The translations under genes and the position numbers were made by a program. Positions 1 to 5,679 of a DNA stretch of 21,369 nt are shown piece by piece. The notes beneath the pieces were generated by a model that saw only the letters and a program-made list of their open reading frames with translations, did not search any database and was not told the DNA's origin. The stretch lies in NCBI GenBank assembly GCA_948482865.1, contig CAOMHR010000008.1:1-21369 (forward strand), written 5' to 3'. The DNA is from Christensenellaceae bacterium (GTDB taxonomy: Bacteria; Bacillota; Clostridia; Christensenellales; Borkfalkiaceae). Position 1 is the stretch's first letter, and the number at the start of each line of letters is the position of its first letter.

Positions 1-53
1 AGAATACATGCCTGTCACGCATGGGGTCACGGGTTCGAGTCCCGTACGCACCG
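1..53 (+). tRNA. tRNA-Asp (GTC), 3' portion, cut by the window edge
   Basis: The anticodon arm is complete: stem CATGC (7-11) pairs with GCATG (19-23) around the loop CTGTCAC, with anticodon GTC at 14-16, which reads Asp codons. The T arm is ACGGG/CCCGT (29-33, 41-45) around TTCGAGT. The 3' acceptor strand ACGCACC (46-52) is followed by G53, the discriminator base typical of tRNA-Asp. Bases 1-6 match the end of a D arm; the 5' third lies outside the window. No CCA is encoded. It is the only convincing gene on the plus strand, it faces the phage lysis genes across a shared terminator, and it is a plausible phage attachment site (inference). Confidence 0.95.
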
Positions 54-85
54 CGTATAACACTTATAATAAGGAAGTTTTATAA

Positions 86-132
86 AAAGCACCCGGAAAA
101 GTACCCGTTATTCACTTTTCCGGGTGTTTTTT
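86..132. terminator. Bidirectional intrinsic terminator between tRNA-Asp and the phage late genes
   Basis: A perfect 13-bp stem (90-102 with 114-126, arms beginning CACCCGG and ending CCGGGTG) closes an 11-base loop. T6 (127-132) follows on the plus strand, and A5 (85-89) precedes it, giving a T-run on the minus strand. It would therefore stop transcripts of the tRNA from the left and of the lysis operon from the right. It lies 34 bases past the stop codon of the last lysis gene. Confidence 0.9.
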
Positions 133-159
133 GTCTGCTTTTCTGCCGGAACTCTCGGC

Positions 160-864
160 TTACCTTCTATTTTTAACAATTTTATAGCGGATGTAAAAGC
201 CCGCCGCAAGAACCGCCGCTAACCCTATCCCGCTAAGTACCCAAAGAAACGGGTTCGTTTTCGGGTACTTTTCTTCTTCGGTCTGCGCGGTTTCCTTTGT
301 TTCCGCTTCCGCCGTCGTTTTCTGTGTTTCGGTAACTTCCGTTTCCGTAGCGGTAGTAACGTTTGTTTCTGTCGTTTCTTGCTTATCGCCGTTTATAACG
401 ATGCGTCCGGTAGTCAGCGACTTTACGTTAGGCGGTTTCTTCAATCCTTCAATAGCCGGGAACAAATCCGTATTATGCCGCAGGGGGGTGTCTGATTGCC
501 CTTCTGCCGTTTCGCTGGCTTTCCGGGTTGGTTCTCCGTTTGTCATTTCCAATGCCTTGCGCATGTCTTCATTAAACGCGCTGTCGGCTTTTTGAAACTG
601 TTCTGCAAAGCGGTTCGGCTTTTGTCCTTCCGGGTAATACTCCACTTTTGTAAACTCTATAACTATGTTCTGCTTCTCGTTACTTCCGGTAGTAGCCGTA
701 GTGTTGGTGGCTGTCCGGTCTTTCGTTCTCCGGCTTCCTTCCGTAGTTGCTGTTAGCTGGCTTTCCGCCGCCAGCTTTCCCTTACGGGTACTTCGGGTAC
801 TTGCGCACCCGAAAACCAACAGAAGCAAGAATAGGGAAAGCATGGCTAAAACAAATCTTCTCAT
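160..864 (-). CDS. Probable unimolecular spanin (lipoprotein with C-terminal membrane anchor)
   Basis: This 234-residue protein starts with a lipoprotein signal: MRR, a hydrophobic stretch to residue 19, and lipobox V-F-G-C with Cys20 as the predicted lipidated residue. Near the C-terminus is one transmembrane segment (about 206-225) followed by the basic tail RYKIVKNRR. The region between is hydrophilic, with a Thr/Glu-rich stretch at about 150-200. A lipidated N-terminus plus a C-terminal inner-membrane anchor is the known layout of u-spanins such as phage T1 gp11, which link and fuse inner and outer membranes in the last step of lysis. The ATG overlaps the endolysin TGA (ATGA), so it is the third gene of the holin-endolysin-spanin cassette. 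No homology is recognised; topology and position support the call. It is longer than T1 gp11. An unrelated lipoprotein remains possible. Confidence 0.7.
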   Translation of the reverse strand: MRRFVLAMLSLFLLLLVFGCASTRSTRKGKLAAESQLTATTEGSRRTKDRTATNTTATTGSNEKQNIVIEFTKVEYYPEGQKPNRFAEQFQKADSAFNEDMRKALEMTNGEPTRKASETAEGQSDTPLRHNTDLFPAIEGLKKPPNVKSLTTGRIVINGDKQETTETNVTTATETEVTETQKTTAEAETKETAQTEEEKYPKTNPFLWVLSGIGLAAVLAAGFYIRYKIVKNRR

Positions 865-1436
865 ACGTCTGTGAAATTTAGAATTTTGTCCTTCCCCTTC
901 TTGTTAAGGGAAAGGCTTCCGTAGTTTATACAATTAAGCCGGGATAACCACCCTTTCTTGAAAACCATCTGCGAAGGGTCGCGCTTTATAATTCCTTCAA
1001 TAAAGGAAATACGGGCGCGTTTTATGTCTGCAAACAGTTCGCGGGCGTTCCTTCCATTCATCGCGGCTAAGGTCTTTTCGCCTACTATGCCGTCCACGCT
1101 TACCCCTAAAATTCGCTGTACCCCGGTAATGCCGTTCTTTCCCGAAGCCCAAACCCAATCCACTACCAAGTTGGCGACGGACTGGCTTTTTATCCGGTCT
1201 GCCTTCCATCTGTCCCAATAGTGCGGCTTCATCACGCGGCTAACCGCGTCTTCTTCGGTTATCAAACGCAAATCTTCCACATCTATATCGCCGTCACCGT
1301 CTTTGTCGTACCCTACGGCTTTCCAAGTGGCGATAGTTACCCCTTTGTTAGTTGTCCCGCCTTTGTCTGCCGGGTGATTGGTAAATCCACCTTCCCAACT
1401 CAAAATAAAGGGGGATAATATTTCAATCCGTGCCAT
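861..1436 (-). CDS. Endolysin, GH108-type N-acetylmuramidase with C-terminal peptidoglycan-binding region
   Basis: This 191-residue protein cuts peptidoglycan glycan strands during lysis. The N-terminus carries the GH108 signature S-W-E-G-G-F, with Glu15 the expected catalytic acid, followed by the N-H-P-A-D-K-G-G-T-T-N-K-G-V-T block. Residues 44-55 (DKDGDGDIDVED) form an EF-hand/dockerin-like calcium loop inside the catalytic domain. W-D-R-W and V-D-W-V-W-A-S-G motifs lead into a PG_binding_3-type C-terminal half with the usual G-I-V-G-E-K-T-L-A-A-M element. There is no signal peptide, so export would depend on the holin. The start overlaps the holin end by 14 bases, and the stop overlaps the spanin start. 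The family is confident; enzyme specificity is inferred from the family. Confidence 0.92.
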   Translation of the reverse strand: MARIEILSPFILSWEGGFTNHPADKGGTTNKGVTIATWKAVGYDKDGDGDIDVEDLRLITEEDAVSRVMKPHYWDRWKADRIKSQSVANLVVDWVWASGKNGITGVQRILGVSVDGIVGEKTLAAMNGRNARELFADIKRARISFIEGIIKRDPSQMVFKKGWLSRLNCINYGSLSLNKKGKDKILNFTDV

Positions 1437-1893
1437 TGTCTGAATGTTTATTCGTTATCAACTCTACAATTTTTTCCGCGTCCTTCGCGCTTGCCGCCTG
1501 CACAATCTGCCGTATTATGTCCGGTACTTCCGCCGCGTTTACTTTGATTTTTTGCAACTTCTCACGTACGGAAACAAATTCTATCAATACCGCGCTGATA
1601 GTATAGACAATGGTAGCGAATGGAGCGACGTACCACGTGAACAATCCGGCTAAGAAGTCAAACATGAGGGCGAATACCATAACCCGTATGTAGTCCCCAA
1701 TTTTGTTGAATGTCCGGCGGTACTTCCTGCTTCGCAGTACTTCCCCTGCCGCCTTCGCCGCCTTGCGCCCGTAGTACATATCTATGAAAGTAGCCATCGC
1801 CAAGAATACCCAGCAAATTAGCACAATGGCTACGCGCACCGCCACGTAAACCGTCAAGCCGTGCCAGTCTTCTTGCTGTATCAATTCCAACAT
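1423..1893 (-). CDS. Holin
   Basis: This 156-residue membrane protein has hydrophobic segments at about 14-38, 70-90 and 91-109, separated by a strongly basic loop (GRKAAKAAGEVLRSRKYRR), and a charged amphipathic C-terminal tail. Size, topology and position directly before the endolysin identify it as the holin that permeabilises the inner membrane and times lysis. It resembles the three-segment holins of Bacteroides prophages, but I cannot name the exact family. It starts 1 base after the preceding gene ends, so the late genes here are likely one transcript. Confidence 0.82.
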   Translation of the reverse strand: MLELIQQEDWHGLTVYVAVRVAIVLICWVFLAMATFIDMYYGRKAAKAAGEVLRSRKYRRTFNKIGDYIRVMVFALMFDFLAGLFTWYVAPFATIVYTISAVLIEFVSVREKLQKIKVNAAEVPDIIRQIVQAASAKDAEKIVELITNKHSDNGTD

Positions 1894-1894
1894 A

Positions 1895-2266
1895 TTAGTA
1901 ACCTTCCGTTAATAAATCGTTCTTTACCATAGTTTTAATAGCAATAACCCTGCTAAGGTGTGCTTTATAGTCCGCTACCGCTTTCGCTTTGCGGTCTTCG
2001 TCCGTTTCTATACCCAACTGTGCGGCGTAATAGTCGTTAATCAAAGAAAATTCTTCGGTTTCGTCTATTTCGCTACGGATAACCGCATGTGTAAGGTTTT
2101 CGTAGTCCGGTTTCTGCCAAACCTGCACCGTATCGTAGTTGTAAACGGTCTTTTCGCCCGTTTCCGGGTCTTCTACCTTTTCTTCCACTATGTTGTAGTT
2201 ATAGTGGTAAGAGCCATTACCCAACTGTAAAATAATCGCGGGTCTAACGTTTGAACTTGATTTCAT
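1895..2266 (-). CDS. Conserved phage protein of unknown function between DGR reverse transcriptase and holin
   Basis: This 123-residue soluble protein has an aromatic-rich N-terminal half (GNGSYHYNYNI, YNYDTVQVW) that looks like beta strands, followed by a helical half: a pattern resembling L-[IV]-N-D-Y-Y-A-A-Q-L-G near residue 75, then an Ala/Lys-rich helix. It overlaps the end of the reverse transcriptase gene by 23 bases and abuts the holin gene, so it is translated with both. Small proteins of this shape are frequent after tail-fibre genes in Bacteroides phages. A tail-tip assembly helper is possible but not shown. I do not recognise a named domain. Confidence 0.75.
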   Translation of the reverse strand: MKSSSNVRPAIILQLGNGSYHYNYNIVEEKVEDPETGEKTVYNYDTVQVWQKPDYENLTHAVIRSEIDETEEFSLINDYYAAQLGIETDEDRKAKAVADYKAHLSRVIAIKTMVKNDLLTEGY

Positions 2267-3278
2267 AAGGTGTAATTTTGTTTAACTTGTTAATTAAATA
2301 TTCGCTGTCGCTGTATTTAGCCCAACCCCACCACGCGGCTAACGTCTGCTTAAATTCATCCTCGCTTAACGGTTTCTTCCGTTTCCGTAATTTAGCTATC
2401 TTGCGGCAAAGGTTCTGTTTGATACGCTTCCTAAGCCGTGTTTCGTTCAAATAGAATACATAGCCCAAGAAATCAATACCACGCCCGAAGCTGTCGCGGT
2501 GGTCGCGTGCCACCGGAAAAACTTGTTTGTTCTGTTTGATTTCCAGCTTTACGTTAGCCGTCAAATAGCTTTCAAACTCTGCCAGCAAAGCGTGAAGCGT
2601 CTTTTTATCGCTATGTAATACTACAATGTCGTCAGCGTATCTGAAATAGTACCTTACCCGCTTTACTTCCTTTACCCAATGGTCAAAGTAGGTAAGTACA
2701 AGATTTGCTAAATATTGGCTAAGGTAGTTGCCAATCGGTAAGCCTTCCGCACTGTCTATTATTTCGTCCAAAAGGTTGAGTAGCCGTGTGTCCTTAATCT
2801 TCCGGCGAACAATGGACTTTAGTACGGTATGGTCTATGGAAGGGTAAAATTTGCGTATGTCTATTTTCAAGCAATACGCGCAGCCTGCCTTATCTTTGTC
2901 GATAACGTGCCTTAACTTGTTTGCCGCCGCTTGTATGCCACGCCCTTTGATGCAGCTATAAGTGTCCGCCGTGAAAATAGACACCCATATAGGCTCTAAA
3001 ATGTTCATTACGGCATGATGTACAATCCGGTCGGGAAAGTATGGCAAACGGAAAATCTCGCGTTCTTTAGGCTCGTATATCGTAAAGGTACTATATTCCG
3101 AAGTTCTGTAAGTTCCTGCTTTCAGTGCTTCGTGCAAAGACAAAAGGTTGGCTTCCTTGTTGCGGTCGTGTAACTTTACGCCGTAGGAATGTAGTTTGCC
3201 CTTGCGGGCGCGTTCGTCCGCAAGGTGCAAATTATCCAAACTTATTATTTGGTCGTAAAGGTTGCCTAACCTTTTCAT
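2244..3278 (-). CDS. Diversity-generating retroelement reverse transcriptase
   Basis: This 344-residue enzyme copies the template-repeat RNA into adenine-mutated cDNA that replaces the variable repeat. Visible RT motifs in order: fingers block R-L-P-Y-F-P-D-R-I-V-H-H-A (77-89); catalytic motif K-I-D-I-R-K-F-Y-P-S-I-D (138-149) with Asp140; the DGR-type block G-L-P-I-G-N-Y-L-S-Q (179-188), where group II intron RTs carry QG...SP; catalytic Y-A-D-D (214-217); and F-L-G-Y-V-F after G-R-G-I-D (about 270). The C-terminal thumb is basic, and there is no maturase or endonuclease domain. It lies about 120 bases after the template repeat on the same strand, the classical DGR arrangement. Length is normal for DGR RTs. 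Confidence 0.97.
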   Translation of the reverse strand: MKRLGNLYDQIISLDNLHLADERARKGKLHSYGVKLHDRNKEANLLSLHEALKAGTYRTSEYSTFTIYEPKEREIFRLPYFPDRIVHHAVMNILEPIWVSIFTADTYSCIKGRGIQAAANKLRHVIDKDKAGCAYCLKIDIRKFYPSIDHTVLKSIVRRKIKDTRLLNLLDEIIDSAEGLPIGNYLSQYLANLVLTYFDHWVKEVKRVRYYFRYADDIVVLHSDKKTLHALLAEFESYLTANVKLEIKQNKQVFPVARDHRDSFGRGIDFLGYVFYLNETRLRKRIKQNLCRKIAKLRKRKKPLSEDEFKQTLAAWWGWAKYSDSEYLINKLNKITPYEIKFKR

Positions 3279-3396
3279 AGTAATTTCTTTGCTGATTAAA
3301 TGGTGTTCTTCGGTTTCCCTACCAAACCCCGTTAATGGTTAATATTTTCCGCCTTCCGGCGCGGTCTTTGTCCTTATTAGCTTTACAAAAAAAATC
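3279..3396 (-). ncRNA. Spacer between template repeat and RT, probably part of the DGR template RNA
   Basis: No gene is seen between the template repeat and the RT start. In the coding sense it begins with a T8 run (about 3387-3394) and contains a small hairpin, CGCC-GGAA-GGCG, with a GNRA-like loop near 3352-3363. In the Bordetella phage DGR the RNA just downstream of the template repeat is needed for priming and Avd-RT binding; assigning that role here is inference from position. The T-run may also act as a weak transcript end. Confidence 0.4.
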
Positions 3397-3509
3397 AGTA
3401 TAGCTGAGAGCCGATATTCGCATTCGTATTCGTAGCCGTGTTATTCGTATTCGCGTACGAAAGCCCGGCATTCGCGCTGTTATTCGCATTACCGCCGAAC
3501 AAGACACCC
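3397..3509 (-). repeat. DGR template repeat (TR)
   Basis: These 113 bases align without gaps to 3942-4054 at a fixed offset of 545. In the coding sense the TR is rich in AAC/AAT codons at the positions that vary, and read in the target's frame it gives G-N-A-N-N-S-A-N-A-G-L-S-Y-A-N-T-N-N. AAY codons maximise the diversity reachable by adenine mutation. Of its 30 adenines 17 differ in the variable repeat; of 83 other bases one differs. It lies between the 114-residue gene (28 bases away) and the RT. Confidence 0.97.
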
Positions 3510-3536
3510 GAAGGACAAACAACCGTGAAAATCTTC

Positions 3537-3881
3537 CTACTCAAAATAATAGCGCGTTCCCGAAGCCCGCATAGTTACCTTTCGCGGGAAGGCGTTACGC
3601 TTCTTTATTTCCTGCAAAATGTATTTTATTTCGCTGGAATTTGTAAAGAACTTCTTTGCTTCGCTTTCGGGGTCGTCCTTCTTGAACTTTATTTTCACGA
3701 GGAAACGGTTCGCACCGAATTTCGTTTTCACGTCTTCGATAAAATCAATTAACCAAAACTGCAAATTGATTAGTTTCTGCTGGGTGGTTTCCGGGCAGTT
3801 AAAATGTTTGTTCGCTTCGTCCGGTTGAATGTTCAAGAACGAAAGGCTACCATCATCTGTGCTATTATTGTTTGAAGTCAT
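3537..3881 (-). CDS. Small DGR-associated protein in the Avd position, possible OB-fold-like
   Basis: This 114-residue protein has an acidic, polar N-terminus (about 1-30) and then the conserved-looking core Q-Q-K-L-I-N, F-W-L-I-D-F-I-E-D-V-K-T-K-F-G, V-K-I-K-F, E-A-K-K-F-F-T-N-S, S-E-I-K-Y-I-L-Q-E-I, and the C-terminal strand R-K-V-T-M-R-A-S-G-T-R-Y-Y-F. The apparent order strand-strand-strand-helix-strand-strand with basic and aromatic residues suggests an OB-like nucleic-acid-binding fold (inference). It lies between the variable-repeat gene and the template repeat, where many DGRs encode Avd, the helical-bundle partner of the RT. It shows no Avd-like helical pattern, so it may be a different accessory factor or an unrelated phage gene. 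Confidence 0.8.
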   Translation of the reverse strand: MTSNNNSTDDGSLSFLNIQPDEANKHFNCPETTQQKLINLQFWLIDFIEDVKTKFGANRFLVKIKFKKDDPESEAKKFFTNSSEIKYILQEIKKRNAFPRKVTMRASGTRYYFE

Positions 3882-3924
3882 TTTCTTGTATTTTTAATTG
3901 TTAAACATTCCGTTTCGTGACGTG

Positions 3925-5259
3925 TTACGCGGCGGGGATAAAGCAAAGCCGAGAGCCGATAACCGCATTCGCATACGCAGCCGCGTTCCTCGTATGCGCG
4001 CACGAAAGCCCGGCAATCGCGCCGTCATTCGCAGCACCGCCGAACAAGACACCCCTTTGTGCTACGCCGCTGGCTGGTATGTTGGTATAGAAGTAGTCGG
4101 CAAAGTAGGTAGTAGAACCTGCGCCCACTTCCGTAGGCATATTTTCCCCGTATTCGCCTATCATCATGCGCTTAACATAACCTTCCTTACGTGGAAGTTC
4201 GCCGCGTTTTACGTAATTGTCATAGTTGGTATCTTGGTAGGTTGCTGGGTTGTCGCAAGTATAGAAAGAACTTACGCCGCCGTCCGCATCCGATTCAATA
4301 GCGCATTTGCATCCGTCCGTCCAACTCCAAATATGCCCGAACGGGTTTTCTATTCCCCGGTATGAAGGTACTTTTACTTTAACTACTACGCCCGTATCGT
4401 ATTCGTCCGGCATGGTAAATTCAACTACGCCCGAAGCGTTGCCTAATGAATTTGTAGTACCGCAGGGGACAAACGGGTAGTAGCTATTGAATGTGTTCCA
4501 CTTCGTACTGTTAAGCGTCGTAACGCCCGCACTTAATCCGCCCTGCTTGTAGCCTTCGCTTGTAGGCTGCGCGTTAAAATCAAGCTGGCAGTTAAGGTTG
4601 GCGTATTCAACCACATAAAGCCAATAGGTCGCGTTTTGTGCCGCGTATAAATCGCAGTTCCAGCCCGCGCCGTTCAATCCTACTGCACCTCTGTTTCGTG
4701 CGTATTTTCGGAAGTTGGTTAGCGATGTGGCGGTAGCCGGGCGACCTAATAGGGTTCTATAAGTTCCGTCCCATGCCGTATTATTGTTGCCGCCCCGGAA
4801 AGCAGCCGTAGTATTTACCACGCTGGCAAGTTTGGGAGTAGCCGATAAAGTTCGGTCTATCGTGGCTTCGTATGCGCTCCGGTACATTTTCGGTACTTCG
4901 ATAAAGCCCGGTAGCTGGTATTGCGAAATAAGGCAGGTAAACGTAGTACCGTCAAATTCAAACTTACGGTAGTGCTTCGGTATTTCTACCATTACCATGC
5001 CGGAAGCTCCGGTAAGGTCTGCCGCTGCCCCGGTGTCCGTCTTCGTACTGTCGGTTTGATGAAGGTAGGTAACAACCTGCCCGGCATCGTTAAGCAAACA
5101 ACGGCGCATAAGGGATTGAACCGGGAGCGAAACATGTAGTTCCGGTCTTCCTACGCGTTCTAACGCGGTATCTGCCACGTTTATATTAATCTTTACGCCG
5201 TAATAGTAATCATAAGGAAACGCGGGCTTTGTGTTGCCCGCTGCAATAATTAAACCCAT
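3925..5259 (-). CDS. DGR target protein, C-type-lectin-like tail-tip receptor-binding protein
   Basis: This 444-residue protein is diversified by the retroelement. I start it at the ATG at 5259 (M-G-L-I-I-A-A-G-N-T), 11 bases after the previous stop; a longer reading to 5340 only adds codons overlapping that gene. The N-terminal ~200 residues look like a phage beta-rich attachment region. The C-terminal half has FGE/C-type-lectin features: F-R-K-Y-A-R-N-R-G, G-A-G-W-N-C-D, G-H-I-W-S-W-T-D-G, and the final R-G-V-L-F-G-G block. Residues about 403-439 are the variable repeat, ending five residues before the C-terminus, as in Mtd-type targets. It probably sits at the tail tip and binds host surface receptors (inference from known DGR phages and its place after the tail genes). 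Confidence 0.9.
   Translation of the reverse strand: MGLIIAAGNTKPAFPYDYYYGVKININVADTALERVGRPELHVSLPVQSLMRRCLLNDAGQVVTYLHQTDSTKTDTGAAADLTGASGMVMVEIPKHYRKFEFDGTTFTCLISQYQLPGFIEVPKMYRSAYEATIDRTLSATPKLASVVNTTAAFRGGNNNTAWDGTYRTLLGRPATATSLTNFRKYARNRGAVGLNGAGWNCDLYAAQNATYWLYVVEYANLNCQLDFNAQPTSEGYKQGGLSAGVTTLNSTKWNTFNSYYPFVPCGTTNSLGNASGVVEFTMPDEYDTGVVVKVKVPSYRGIENPFGHIWSWTDGCKCAIESDADGGVSSFYTCDNPATYQDTNYDNYVKRGELPRKEGYVKRMMIGEYGENMPTEVGAGSTTYFADYFYTNIPASGVAQRGVLFGGAANDGAIAGLSCAHTRNAAAYANAVIGSRLCFIPAA
3942..4054 (-). repeat. DGR variable repeat (VR) in the 3' end of the target gene
   Basis: This copy of the template repeat encodes residues about 403-439. Substitutions relative to the template (coding sense) include N to A, D, I, H, R, Y and V, T to A (three times), S to G, Y to C (twice) and Q to R. 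The first 19 bases in the coding sense (4054 back to 4036) are identical and contain no template adenine. Homology ends at 3942, and the gene stops at 3925. Confidence 0.96.
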
Positions 5260-5270
5260 AGTTATAATTT

Positions 5271-5531
5271 TTAATAGCCCCAAATCAGGGCGGTTACTGA
5301 ACTCGTTTCTTTTATCTCTCTGATAATTTCGGGGTTCCATCCCGTTTCAAAGCGCGTGCTTATAAATTCGCCTTCGGGCATTCCCCAAAGGTTTACTTCC
5401 AATACTACCGCCGCTTCGCCATCGTTTTTTAAGCAAAAAGGCGTGTCTTTTCGGAAGTTGCCACCGGAAAAGTCCACGTTCCCGGCTACCGAAATTTGCG
5501 CGCTCACTAAATCGCCGTTTCTATTTTCCAT
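5271..5531 (-). CDS. Small phage protein of unknown function leading the DGR operon
   Basis: This 86-residue protein has predicted beta-rich character (L-V-S-A-Q-I-S-V-A-G-N-V-D-F-S, A-A-V-V-L-E-V-N-L-W-G-M-P) and a conserved-looking W-N-P-E-I-I-R-E-I motif near residue 65. It is the first gene after the candidate promoter at 5553-5560 and ends 11 bases before the target gene start. The position suggests a small tail-tip or structural partner, or an adaptor for the diversified protein. I recognise no domain. Its pattern, a short beta-sandwich-like chain with a central 'F-C-L-K-N-D-G-E-A' turn, would fit a virion component. Confidence 0.75.
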   Translation of the reverse strand: MENRNGDLVSAQISVAGNVDFSGGNFRKDTPFCLKNDGEAAVVLEVNLWGMPEGEFISTRFETGWNPEIIREIKETSSVTALIWGY

Positions 5532-5552
5532 ACGCTTAATTTTAAGTCGTTA

Positions 5553-5560
5553 CAAAAATA
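5553..5560 (-). promoter_or_regulatory. Candidate promoter (-7 box) for the DGR operon
   Basis: In the coding sense TATTTTTG fits the Bacteroidota -7 consensus TAnnTTTG and lies about 20 bases before the ATG at 5531, giving a short AT-rich leader. No TTTG/TTG -33 box is found at normal spacing; TTAA lies about 18 bases upstream. It sits in the only sizeable gap between the tail genes and the DGR. Confidence 0.5.
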
Positions 5561-5569
5561 CTTTCTTAT

Positions 5570-5586
5570 CGTATTAGTTTAATACG
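5570..5586. promoter_or_regulatory. Palindromic site CGTATTA-GTT-TAATACG beside the DGR promoter
   Basis: Perfect 7-base arms flank a 3-base centre. The site lies 9 bases upstream of the -7 box, roughly -24 to -40. The same 14 arm bases recur at 21109-21125 beside the other candidate promoter. A dimeric transcription factor site is the simplest reading (inference). Confidence 0.5.
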
Positions 5587-5601
5587 TCGTGAAATACTCG
5601 T

Positions 5602-5649
5602 GAAGTGTTTGTTTAGCCGAAGCCGTGAAATTCGGCGTTACAACACTTC
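5602..5649 (-). terminator. Two-tier hairpin after the tail-tip gene, possible terminator or processing site
   Basis: An outer stem GAAGTGTT (5602-5609) with AACACTTC (5642-5649) encloses an inner stem GCCGAA (5616-5621) with TTCGGC (5631-5636). It begins about 30 bases after the stop codon at 5680. No T-run follows on the minus strand, so a simple intrinsic terminator is not certain; attenuation or mRNA 3'-end protection also fits. Confidence 0.45.
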
Positions 5650-5679
5650 TATTTAATGCCTTGCGCCGTGATGCATGGC

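Noticed and set aside
3319..3522. A 67-codon minus-strand reading across the template repeat
   Set aside because: Its Arg/Ile-rich sequence is the template repeat read out of the target's frame; the repeat and RNA function explain the stretch.
5260..5340. Longer N-terminus for the DGR target (start at 5340)
   Set aside because: The extra 27 codons overlap the upstream gene and look like its other frame; the ATG at 5259 follows its stop by 11 bases.
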